Source: Anodontia alba | Lineage: Eukaryota > Mollusca > Bivalvia > Lucinida > Lucinidae | Length of the DNA stretch: 64,000 bases | Reading direction: 5' to 3' | NCBI GenBank assembly: GCA_964016985.1 | Contig: OZ024821.1 | Coordinates: 84,231,035 to 84,295,034 of the forward strand | Shown: one piece after another, positions 55,616 to 63,285 of the stretch | Numbering within the stretch: position 1 is the stretch's first letter | How the letters are laid out: each line of letters begins with the position of its first letter | Notes under the pieces: generated by a model | Told to the model about the DNA's origin: nothing | What the model saw: the letters and a program-made list of their open reading frames with translations, nothing else | Databases searched by the model: none | Translations under genes and position numbers: made by a program

Positions 55616-55838
55616 AAGACGGTTAAAATAAGAACAAAGAATATGTTGAAATAACCTTTATCAACTCTTCCTGAGTGTTTTAACAAAGTAATAACTATTC
55701 ACAGTGTTTAACATACACATAAAATAATTTGTGGCTTAAAGGTTGCAGATCAGTGGTTGGAAATTCGAAGAGATGCAATCAATAAGGAGATGCTTTCTCA
55801 TCTTTTTATCCCACTGGTTTCTACATAGAAACCACCGC

Positions 55839-56047
55839 AAAGCAACACGGTGTATACACATGATGCTTGCTAAACAACATGGTACATACACATGCTGTTC
55901 TATTAAACAGCACACCGCAAAGTATCACGGTACAGACACATGATACCCGCCAAAACAAAACTCCGCAAAGCATTCCGGTATGTACACAGAATGCCCGCTA
56001 AATCATATACACCACCGCTGAGTAAATGGTACATACACATCTACCAG
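55839..56047. repeat. Array of five stem-loops with constant loop and variable stems
   Basis: Each unit has a loop near GGTACATACACA, flanked by six- to eight-base arms: GCAACA/TGATGC (55842/55861), AACAACAT/ATGCTGTT (55873/55892), GTATCA/TGATAC (55922/55941), GCATTC/GAATGC (55970/55989) and GTAAAT/ATCTAC (56022/56039). Arm sequences differ between units yet remain complementary (two perfect, three with one mismatch). Units are separated by CCGCAAAG or CCGCTAAA spacers. Lies in the element's 3' non-coding part. Confidence 0.8.
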
Positions 56048-56130
56048 CAAACTGTTGGATGAGAAAGCAGCTCCCAAATATATAACAAGATTTCAGTCAG
56101 AATCACATCCCTTCGGAATTTTCCGCCACA

Positions 56131-56150
56131 CAAACCAATAATTTGGTTTG
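56131..56150. repeat. Small hairpin downstream of the SGNH frame
   Basis: CAAACCA and TGGTTTG with a six-base loop (56138-56143), just past the end of the SGNH reading frame. Role unknown. Confidence 0.6.
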
Positions 56151-56182
56151 CCCCAAAATTCCACCGCAAACAAAACTGGTGT

Positions 56183-56740
56183 TCACAACTGATCCTGCAG
56201 AGCCTCCCGAATGTCTAACATTAAAATATCAGAACCAATATCAGATAGATGTACGCCATCTGGTTTATATAAGCCCGGTGTGTCAGATGTAATTTCTGGA
56301 TGATCAATAAAGACCCCCCTACCATTGTATTTTATAAAGCGACGAATCACTCTATTAATGAATTTTCGTTTGGATTCCATTTTGTCTGGAACCTGTGTTC
56401 CTGACCATACAATACGAGGCAACATAGCAGAAACGAAAATGGCACTGCTAGTGAATGTTTGAACTAGATTACTTAAGTCATCCTTCATATTATGGATCAA
56501 GACCACCCCTTTCTGATAAGCTAAGTCATTGGAACCAACATGAACCACTATTGCCTTTGGAGCAGCATTATGGAGAGCAGCATACTGAATCTTTAGTAGA
56601 AGCTGTTGCCATTTCATGCCGCCCTGACCCATCCACTTGACTTTCTGAACTTTGGAAGCGCCAACCGTACTTTCAAGCTGCCTGGTTCTGGCTCGGGCTG
56701 CTAATCTATTTATGTAGGAGTCCCCTACCAACCATACATC
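56183..56740 (-). CDS. SGNH-hydrolase domain of the Ngaro-like element
   Basis: About 182 codons. Motifs in order: GDSYINRL (nucleophile serine, block I), MGQGGMKW (block II glycine), VHVGSNDLAY (block III, G-x-N-D) and PDGVHLSDIG (block V, D-x-x-H). All catalytic positions of an SGNH/GDSL-type esterase are present. Known Ngaro elements carry such a domain; its role in transposition is unclear. The frame opens upstream of VWLVGDSY without a convincing ATG of its own, and TTGATTTCCAG lies directly before it, so it may be spliced to the recombinase frame. A 61-codon plus-strand frame here is a shadow. Confidence 0.85.
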   Translation of the reverse strand, partial: DVWLVGDSYINRLAARARTRQLESTVGASKVQKVKWMGQGGMKWQQLLLKIQYAALHNAAPKAIVVHVGSNDLAYQKGVVLIHNMKDDLSNLVQTFTSSAIFVSAMLPRIVWSGTQVPDKMESKRKFINRVIRRFIKYNGRGVFIDHPEITSDTPGLYKPDGVHLSDIGSDILMLDIREALQDQL

Positions 56741-56802
56741 TGGAAATCAAAATTTATGATGCAAATTATCAATAGGGCTAAGGAGCAATGAGCAAGTCCG
56801 CT

Positions 56803-57861
56803 TTATAGTCTTATGTACTTGAGAAATGAATTGGACTGCCATCTGCCCATTTTCTTGATAGTCTCATACGATACGCCTTTGCTGGCTAACCACGAAGCGG
56901 CCCCAATACGGAAGGAATGCGTTCTGAAATGTGTTGTTGGTAGATTCAGAGCAGTTATAGCTTTATTTAAAACTGCCCCAAATTGATATCTTGTAAGAGG
57001 TTGCCCATTAATATGACAAAAAAGATATACTGATTTGTGAGGTCTAATTTTGAGAAACGCTTCCATGGCCAATAATGGACATTCTGTAGATTCAATAGCT
57101 GGAATGTCAATTATATATGGTTTTCCTGTTTGATTGCATTTGGCCTTACGCTGGCGGATTCGTAAAATATTTTGCCCAGCTTTGGTGGTACATAATACAT
57201 CAGATACTTGCAATGGTTGATCAGGTTGCTGTGACGATGTAAATACCAACTCACTAACACGGAACAAACCAAAAAATGCCAAACGGTAAGCTGCTCTAAA
57301 TAAAAGTGTTTCATACTCAGAAATGCAGATATTCCCCAAAATTTTACAAATAGCAACCAGAGTATTATACATAATTGGCATACGGTTATCAGGATTGGCT
57401 CTAAGACGCTTGTAGCCTTCAAGCATTTTTGAAATGGCAAAAGTGGAAGTGTTATCAAAATTATGGTTAATTTTATGTTGAAAGCTAATAGCAGATATGT
57501 GCATGGCAGCTGTTGATGGGGCATAACCATTGTGGAAAAGATAAGTAATATAAGCATGAATATGAGTTTCAGGTACTGGCCACTGCAAAGGGAGAGCATA
57601 ATTAGATCTAAAAGTTGAAAAGTTTGCCAATGCAGTAGCATATGCATGACGGATATTAACTGACAAACTTGCAGTCACAAGCTGGTGGGCTCCTGATTGA
57701 AGACGCTCCAAAGATGGTCTGGAACAGGCTCTGGCTCTGGTTCGGCTTCTGGGGCCAACTGTCGAAAGCGATTCATCTGCAATCGAGATAAACTGTCCGT
57801 CACGGCATTCCGAGAAGTTGATAAATGTTCCGCTTTGAGAACAACATTCAGCTGCAAACAT
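56803..57861 (-). CDS. Tyrosine recombinase of the Ngaro-like element
   Basis: 352 codons from an ATG overlapping the end of the pol frame by 187 bases in another frame. An N-terminal SAM-like region (HAYATALANFSTF onward) precedes the catalytic domain: R201 in FFGLFRVSEL, a lysine around 239, H315 and R318 in RTHSFRIGAA, W341 in KKMGRWQSN and the nucleophile Y349 in FLKYIRL. All residues of the R-K-H-R-W-Y set are visible. The protein would integrate the circular cDNA by site-specific recombination, which explains the usual lack of target duplications in this group. The frame closes immediately after the catalytic tyrosine. Confidence 0.92.
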   Translation of the reverse strand: MFAAECCSQSGTFINFSECRDGQFISIADESLSTVGPRSRTRARACSRPSLERLQSGAHQLVTASLSVNIRHAYATALANFSTFRSNYALPLQWPVPETHIHAYITYLFHNGYAPSTAAMHISAISFQHKINHNFDNTSTFAISKMLEGYKRLRANPDNRMPIMYNTLVAICKILGNICISEYETLLFRAAYRLAFFGLFRVSELVFTSSQQPDQPLQVSDVLCTTKAGQNILRIRQRKAKCNQTGKPYIIDIPAIESTECPLLAMEAFLKIRPHKSVYLFCHINGQPLTRYQFGAVLNKAITALNLPTTHFRTHSFRIGAASWLASKGVSYETIKKMGRWQSNSFLKYIRL

Positions 57862-59207
57862 TTTAATGTAATGATTCTGACCAAGACCATGACATACTCT
57901 GCCTTTGACGTTTGCGAATTCAAGATATGAACAACTGCCTGATTGTCACATTTGAATAGAATCTTTTTGTTGCTGAGATGCTGACCCCAGATTTCAAGAG
58001 CAACAAAAATGGGGAACAATTCAAGTACTGTAATGTCATCAGTAATACCGCGGTGAAACCATTCAGCAGGCCACAGACCATATGTCCATTTTCCCTGAAA
58101 ATAAGCTCCAAAGCCTTTACCATAACTTGCTGAACTGTCCGTAAACAAACATAAGTCAGCATTTGACAGCCAAAACCTGTCATGAAAGACAGAGACACCA
58201 TTAAACGATTTGAAAAATGTCAGCCATGTTTGCAAATCTAACCTCATTGCCTTGGAAATCCGAATATGATTATAAGGCTTTATAATACCCCTTGTAGCAT
58301 TTATCAGCCGGCGGCAAAAAGGACGACCAGGAACGATAGCCCGGCACATGAAATTCAGTGAGCCAAGAAGAGACTGCATAACCTCCAGTGTAATACTGGA
58401 CTTATGTAATATTTCTTCAATAAGACTTTGTAGTTTCATAATTTTGTCCTTTGGAATTCGTACCTCCATAAGAATTGAATCAAGTTCAAATCCCAAGAAA
58501 ATGATGATTGTTTGAGGCCCTTCTGTCTTTTCATCTGCAACAGGCACGCCCATTTTTCCACAAGTCTTGAAAAAGGAAGTCATAATTTCTTGACAGTCAG
58601 TTGTGCCAGCTTCACCCCCAAACAAAAAATCATCCAAGTAATGTTCAAGTTCACCCACTGTGCATGATTCTCTTACAGCATAATGTAAGAAATGGGCAAA
58701 TTTCTCCCATAATGCACATGAATATGAAAGTCCAAAAGGTAAGCAACGGTCAAAGAAGTATTGACCATCAAACATAAAACCTAACAGGGGAAAATCATCT
58801 GGGGAGATAATCATTAGGCGAAATGCATTTTTTATATCAGCCTTGCCTAGCAGAGCACCTTTTCCCAATTTCTGAATCATTTTAACAGCTTGATCAAATC
58901 TAGTATATTGGACACTGCAAAATTCAGGGTCAATATAGTCATTGATTGAATCCCCCTCTGGATATGATAGATGGTGTATTAAACGATATTCACCTGGCTG
59001 TTTTTTGGGTACCAAACCCAGAGGAGAAACCCTAAAATCAGTGAAAGGTACAGTTTGAAAAGGGCCAGCAACTCTTCCTGCTTCCAATTCTTTCGTGATT
59101 TTTTGCCTGACAATATCAGGGGCTTTATTTGCTGAAGGTAAATTTTTTGATATGACCAATTTTTCGAGGACCTTCAAAGTTAATGTGAAAGCCATTTTTA
59201 AACCCAT
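57675..59207 (-). CDS. Reverse transcriptase and RNase H of the Ngaro-like element
   Basis: 510 codons. Reverse transcriptase motifs: KADIKNAFRL with D124 (motif A), LPFGLSYSCALWEKF (motif B), HYLDDFLFGG with D192 and D193 (catalytic YLDD), then LGFELDS. RNase H follows: TDSSASYGKGFG (D357), LELFPIFVAL (E396), FKCDNQAVVH (D421) and NAVTDSLSR (D471). The tail has an acidic EPEPEPVPD run. The first about 17 codons in this frame do not look like the expected upstream sequence; the natural N-terminus lies in the frame at 59125-59322, so a single-base frameshift separates them. No protease or DDE integrase domain is present. Confidence 0.93.
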   Translation of the reverse strand: MGLKMAFTLTLKVLEKLVISKNLPSANKAPDIVRQKITKELEAGRVAGPFQTVPFTDFRVSPLGLVPKKQPGEYRLIHHLSYPEGDSINDYIDPEFCSVQYTRFDQAVKMIQKLGKGALLGKADIKNAFRLMIISPDDFPLLGFMFDGQYFFDRCLPFGLSYSCALWEKFAHFLHYAVRESCTVGELEHYLDDFLFGGEAGTTDCQEIMTSFFKTCGKMGVPVADEKTEGPQTIIIFLGFELDSILMEVRIPKDKIMKLQSLIEEILHKSSITLEVMQSLLGSLNFMCRAIVPGRPFCRRLINATRGIIKPYNHIRISKAMRLDLQTWLTFFKSFNGVSVFHDRFWLSNADLCLFTDSSASYGKGFGAYFQGKWTYGLWPAEWFHRGITDDITVLELFPIFVALEIWGQHLSNKKILFKCDNQAVVHILNSQTSKAEYVMVLVRIITLKCLQLNVVLKAEHLSTSRNAVTDSLSRLQMNRFRQLAPEAEPEPEPVPDHLWSVFNQEPTSL

Positions 59208-59322
59208 TTTTCAACTCTTCCGCTGTTTGTCTGTCTGGATATTCTTGCAATTCCTTCTCAAAGGCAGATAAATCTACAGGAGTGGAGCCGAGCTCAAATT
59301 TATTTCCGTTTGAATGGACCAC
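59125..59322 (-). pseudogene. N-terminal piece of pol, split off by a frameshift
   Basis: 65 codons reading GNKFELGSTPVDLSAFEKEL and on to KNGFHINFEG, then diverging to a stop. It overlaps the gag-like frame at its start and the reverse-transcriptase frame at its end. The two pol frames swap near a run of six A residues at about 59147-59155 (element strand), the likely place of a one-base insertion or deletion. A programmed shift is the alternative. Confidence 0.7.
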
Positions 59323-60316
59323 GAAAGGAGGACCTTTGAGTGTGATCTATTTCAGTGTTCTTATTTGCAGTGAATGCATTCTGTTGTAAATTTTGACTGT
59401 GTCTGGGACATTGGTTTTCAGAATGGTCCCCCTTACATGCCAAACAAACATGAGAAAATCTACAATTTTTGAAATAGCATTTGCCTTTGTTATAATCAAA
59501 ACATACGCCAAGTGCAAGACGAGACTGATTTGAGTGGCCAGCAAAGCTAGGCTTAGATTGAAAGGTAGTTGTTTCTAGCTTGTTTGTGTTTGTCATTAAT
59601 TTAAGCCACAAATCTGAATAAATTTTATTCCACGGCTCCTGTTTTAAAGCTTGCCTTGTCCTAAATTCAGCATCATATTCTCGCCATGCTAAATTTTGAC
59701 ACCTGCTTTCAGCCTCTCTGATGGTGCTCAGGTACTGAATTAATTCAAAAACTTTATCCTGATACTTTTTCAAATATATAGTCATGAATATTAAAAAAGC
59801 ATCTGTCCACTCCCTGATATTGGTTATTTCTTTTAATACTTTAGGGCGTGTTTGAATTTGGCCATGTTCATTTATAAATAAATTACCAGATTCCTCCCCA
59901 CGCCTTTTTTGATTTTTCTTTAACAGAGAAGCCAAATTTATATATTCATTTTTCCATATCTTAATACAAATATCTTGCGGAACATGCATCGCAATATCAT
60001 CATCAGCACAACGTACATCCGGCATCTGAAAGTCAGACTGAGTGTTTTGTGCAATTGTTTGTGCTAGAGGGGTCCCCTGAACCCCCAAAGCACTAGTCCA
60101 AGTATTTAACATACTGGACCCTGTAGCATTAATCTCAGGTGAGTATGACACTTGGTTACCTGACTGTTGAACCCCGCCATCACCACATAACCTTACAATT
60201 TCTGGTGTTCCTGTTGCCCCCGGTTGAGGGCATGGCTCATTTGCTGCTGTTTGTTGCTGATTTTGTTTTGCTTGGCCCCTAGCCTGACCCTTCCTAGCCC
60301 TCTTTCTAGGTGGCAT
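59300..60316 (-). CDS. Gag-like protein of the Ngaro-like element
   Basis: 338 codons from an ATG (MPPRKRARKGQARGQAKQ, a strongly basic start). Residues about 272-306 hold two zinc-binding motifs: CFDYNKGKCYFKNCRFSH (C-x7-C-x4-C-x3-H, CCCH type) and CLACKGDHSENQC (C-x2-C-x3-H-x4-C, one residue short of the classical CCHC knuckle). This fits an RNA-binding capsid-type protein. The centre (NLASLLKKNQKRRGEESG onward) is helical and charged, with no domain that I can name. The stop overlaps the pol N-terminal frame. Confidence 0.85.
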   Translation of the reverse strand: MPPRKRARKGQARGQAKQNQQQTAANEPCPQPGATGTPEIVRLCGDGGVQQSGNQVSYSPEINATGSSMLNTWTSALGVQGTPLAQTIAQNTQSDFQMPDVRCADDDIAMHVPQDICIKIWKNEYINLASLLKKNQKRRGEESGNLFINEHGQIQTRPKVLKEITNIREWTDAFLIFMTIYLKKYQDKVFELIQYLSTIREAESRCQNLAWREYDAEFRTRQALKQEPWNKIYSDLWLKLMTNTNKLETTTFQSKPSFAGHSNQSRLALGVCFDYNKGKCYFKNCRFSHVCLACKGDHSENQCPRHSQNLQQNAFTANKNTEIDHTQRSSFRGPFKRK

Positions 60317-60654
60317 GATTATGGAGGCACCAAGATAATCTCAAAATTGGGCTTGAAATGTTCAAAAAGTTGAAAAATTTGCCCAAAAAACTGGACTGAA
60401 AACTTTTTCCTTGCTGCAGCAATCAGCTGTCGTCAGAAAGAGGCTATTGCACTGGGACCCAGCTGTGCAAAACACTTTCAGTATGTCTACATATAAGCCT
60501 GGAACCAATCCTTTACAGTGCTCAAAGGACATGTGTACTGAAATGACCTTACAAGTTGGTACAGTAATCAAAGTACTGAAACAACCCAAATTACCAAAAA
60601 TGCGAACTGGACTTACTATTTTAATGCTGAAATAAATGGAGCCTATTGTAGATC

Positions 60655-60870
60655 AATATGCTGTATTATAACTATGTATGATTCTATTGCATACCCTTTA
60701 TAACACTATATAACAATTACAAACCCTTTATAACACTATAATCCTATTGCAAACGCTTTATAACACTATATGAATTTTATTGCAAACCCTTTATAACACT
60801 ATATAAATTTTATTGCAAACCCTTTATAACACTATATACTTATATTGCAAACCCTTTATAATACTATAAC
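60655..60870. repeat. Minisatellite, right block
   Basis: Seven or so units of TTGCAAACCCTTTATAACAC plus TATATAAATT, the same repeat as left of the retrotransposon. It continues directly into the core of a CACCACAACC-family hairpin (TAGATTATATAGAAAAATTA, 60885 onward). Confidence 0.85.
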
Positions 60871-61090
60871 AAAAAATGTATAGATTATATAGAAAAATTA
60901 CCACAAATGGTAATTTTTCTGTATAATTATACATTTTGTTTGGCTACAACAGGACTCCAAAAGTATCCCAGATGGTCATTTTTCTATAAAATCTATTCAT
61001 TTTGTTTGAATACCACGTTTTTGGGGTTCATTTTTAACCATGTTATATCCAAAACTATGCTATAGTGAATTGTGTTATAAAGAGGTTTCT
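60870..61090. mobile_element. Right half of a CACCACAACC-family element
   Basis: Contains the hairpin core (AAATTACCACAAATGGTAAT) and closes GTGTTATAAAGAGGTTTCTG, the family's right end, about 17 bases before the acceptor of exon 17. Its left end appears to be at 54957, on the far side of the minisatellite, SINE and retrotransposon. Confidence 0.7.
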
Positions 61091-61107
61091 GTTTATGTTG
61101 TTTTCAG

Positions 61108-61240
61108 ATAATTTTTATGACACCTATCCATGTGACAGTATAAAGAGGAAAGAACAGGCTTGGCAGGAATGTCGCTGGATGATGTATGGAACTGCAGTTG
61201 AGTTGACCCCTGACAATAAAGTTTCAGCAAAGAACTGCAG
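61108..61240 (+). CDS. Exon 17: first half of a six-cysteine unit
   Basis: 133 bases after TGTTGTTTTCAG, ending AACTGCAG before GTAAACTA; phase 1 to 2. It encodes DTYPCDSIKRKEQAWQEC, then RWMMYGTAVELTPDN and SAKNC, giving cysteines 1-3 with the canonical C-x12-C. The donor follows TGC-AG, as in exons 4 and 15. The partner exon with cysteines 4-6 is not visible in the remaining 2.7 kb, so the gene continues outside. Confidence 0.85.
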
Positions 61241-61338
61241 GTAAACTAGATGAATACCTTTCATCTGTTTCATAACTCCTGATAAGAGGGGATATTAGGA
61301 AAATATATTTCTTATTTCTCCACAAAGACATAGAGGAT

Positions 61339-61477
61339 CTTACATGAGTGGTCATTTAATATGAAATTTATGAAACGAGTTTGGGTAATTTCTGTATTTT
61401 GCGAGCTTTAGCGAGCAAAATACCGAAATTACCCAATGAGTTTCATAAATTTCATATTAAATGACCACGAATGTAAG
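61339..61477. mobile_element. CTTACATGAGTGGTCATTT hairpin, long form
   Basis: Arms CTTACATGAGTGGTCATTTA and AAATGACCACGAATGTAAG, with an inner inverted repeat GGGTAATTTCTGTATTTTGC to GCAAAATACCGAAATTACCC turning at GAGCTTTAGCGAGC. Confidence 0.8.
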
Positions 61478-62400
61478 ATTCTGTTTATCACATGGCCCTT
61501 CCGATGACAAAAAATGCACAAAATATATTTTAAAGATAACGGCTTTCCATAGCTAAGCGGAACAACTCACTACCAAGAATTCAATAGTACTACGCAACAA
61601 AAATAGTTCGCATAAGTACCGAAAATAACTAGAAACAAGATAAATATGCCATTTGTTACTTCGTTAAACTGAAGGAATTAATGATGATTTTTTATTTGAG
61701 CTAATAAATATTTCATTTTAATAAATCAATTCAAAACTAAATATTCCTTTGAACAACGTCATTCAGCGAGTCAACACGTCACTGAGAATGAGTAGGGAAA
61801 TCCCCCACAGTCAGCTGTCGTATTTAAAGGTCACTGACCTTGATCAATATAGTTTTATGCCGTGGTTGACACACTCAAGTAAACGACAGATTTCAAAACT
61901 ATAAAACATTTAACTGTAGTTTGGATTTTAATTTGACACATTTATTGACTATCTGAGTCAAGTCATCCTCCAATGTTTTTTGGAGGAGGTGATTTTTTTT
62001 TTCATTGATGGTTTGACGATATCGATGTTGAGATCTCGAGTGCCTCCAAATATGTTGCGGGAAAACATCGAATTTTTTTACCACCATGAATATTTCTGGT
62101 AGTCGTGTTATTCACATTGTGATTGTTTTGTGTCTTCTCCCTCCATCGGTCTGACATTTATCGTTCATCTCAAAATCATCACAAAACTGAAGGTAGGATC
62201 TGTTTCAAAAGTAAAGGTTGTATCGGCGAACGCAGACACCATCTTGGTTGCTATCAATAAGCGGTGTAATACAAATATTAATTAGGGTAATTAGGCTAAC
62301 CAATGGGAAGCCTTGCAGGTGTTATAACACGTGTGGTTATATGATTTTTATGACATGGGTTATTTCACTGAATAACGTGACGGTTATGTGATAAATATAT
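61478..62400. other. Unusual intronic block, more even in base composition
   Basis: Contains TTATAACACGTGTGG, ACGATATCGATGTTGAGATC and CGAACGCAGACACCATCTTG, visibly richer in CG dinucleotides than the rest of the introns. It ends near ATAACGTGACGGTTATGTGA, itself an inverted motif. No exon with suitable phase; possibly the body of the element whose hairpin is at 61339. Confidence 0.4.
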
Positions 62401-62409
62401 TTAAGGCAT

Positions 62410-62506
62410 TATTAAAAGTGCTTCACTGAGGAGCTTCTGATGAGTACTCACAACATACCAATATTGTTACTCATTTTGAGTGAAAAAGTGCTTTATATGG
62501 AGCTAT
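62410..62506. mobile_element. ATAGCTCCAGATAAG-class hairpin fragment
   Basis: AAAGTGCTTCACTGAGGAGC, GATGAGTACTCACAACATAC and TTATATGGAGCTATG; half of one copy. Confidence 0.55.
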
Positions 62507-62526
62507 GTGTTTGTATGTTCACTGTT

Positions 62527-62737
62527 AACCCTTGTCAGCCTGAATAAGTTAAGACGCCACACCCATTTCTAATTATCAGCCAATCAGATTACTTAATTTA
62601 GATTGTTGATATAAATTCACATACTAAATGACAAACAGTGCAGATCTAGATCAGTTGGATTCTTCAGAAGCCAACTGATCTGGATCTACACTGTTTGCAA
62701 AGACAGAGTATATCCAGATTCAGCAAGACAAGAATTA
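62527..62737. mobile_element. TTAACCCTTATCCTGCTGA-class element, uninterrupted copy
   Basis: TTAACCCTTGTCAGCCTGAA to AGCAAGACAAGAATTAAC; the palindrome turns at GATTCTTCAGAAGCC. It serves as the empty-site reference for the nested insertion at 53995. Confidence 0.75.
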
Positions 62738-63100
62738 ACTTTATTGCGCTTTTGCATATTGCATAAGTACTTACGTATTGCCTTATCCCCCTGCATAGTT
62801 TTGCTGACTACAATTTTAACAGCTGCTGACAGGTACTAACAATTTTCAAATTTTGATAAAATAGCTTGTTTGTTGAACTATGTCTATGGTATTTTCTTAC
62901 TTGAAAACAGCAAAAACTAAAGATTTGCAAAATATGTATATGATTTCTTTTATGATTGGTTTGACAATGCTTCAAAAAATTTTGGACGAATATAAAGGAA
63001 GCTGAACATGTCTTGGTTTCTTTTGCTGTATTTTTCTGTTGCTGTTTGCCCCAAGTATGTTGATCCCTTTTAAGTCTGGAGATCCCCAAAAGGATATATT
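62738..63100. other. Intron 17 stretch without recognised content
   Basis: AT-rich; a 93-codon minus-strand frame here is low-complexity and has no domain. Confidence 0.45.
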
Positions 63101-63104
63101 AAAA

Positions 63105-63285
63105 TCAGTGCCTACCTAGATCAGATGCTGCAGAATGCAGCATCTGATCGAGTGTCCACTGTTTGCAAATCATTTAGCCATTTTTCTCTAGAATGTCTAA
63201 ATCACATAGCCTGACATAGCTAAAATTGAAATTGGACTTTTCCCATATATAGTGTGGGGGAGTTTATTCAATTTAAAATGGGTTA
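63105..63285 (-). mobile_element. AAACAGTGTAGACC-class element, TATATTGGAAGAGTCC body (inverted)
   Basis: GATCAGATGCTGCAGAATGC and AGCATCTGATCGAGTGTCCA form the palindrome; then CTAAAATTGAAATTGGACTT and CCATATATAGTGTGGGGGAG. Confidence 0.65.

Larger units (their letters stand above)
55620..60650 (-). mobile_element. Ngaro-like tyrosine-recombinase retrotransposon
   Basis: About 5 kb, antisense to the host gene. Gene order from its 5' side: gag-like, reverse transcriptase/RNase H, tyrosine recombinase, SGNH hydrolase, then a structured non-coding tail. Absence of an integrase of the DDE type and presence of a tyrosine recombinase place it in the DIRS/Ngaro order; the SGNH frame points to Ngaro. 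Exact ends are set only by where the flanking minisatellite stops and resumes. I could not identify the split direct repeats expected of Ngaro (A1, B1-A2-B2) by eye. Frames are nearly intact, with one frameshift. Confidence 0.85.
3262..61240 (+). other. Partial gene: mosaic secreted or surface protein (SEA, six-cysteine units, WAP)
   Basis: Seventeen exons form one continuous reading frame of about 1200 residues. The window contains neither a start codon with signal peptide nor a stop codon for it, so both ends of the gene lie outside. Module order is SEA (C-terminal part), five cysteine units, three cysteine units, WAP, SEA, WAP, one cysteine unit and half of another. Several N-glycosylation sequons (NCS, NAT, NHT, NQT, NSS) and the disulfide-rich make-up indicate an extracellular protein; WAP domains are often protease inhibitors or matrix components and SEA domains occur in mucin-like or membrane-shed proteins. 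Function is unknown. The chain of matching splice phases across 17 exons is the main evidence that it is one gene. The first exon or exons and the second half of the last cysteine unit are missing from the window. Confidence 0.85.

Noticed and set aside
57111..57647. 178-codon minus-strand frame within the recombinase region
   Set aside because: It is a shifted-frame shadow of the tyrosine recombinase, which carries all catalytic motifs.
61478..62400. Start of a new gene (CG-richer block)
   Set aside because: No open frame with splice sites or start context could be supported; kept only as an unexplained block.
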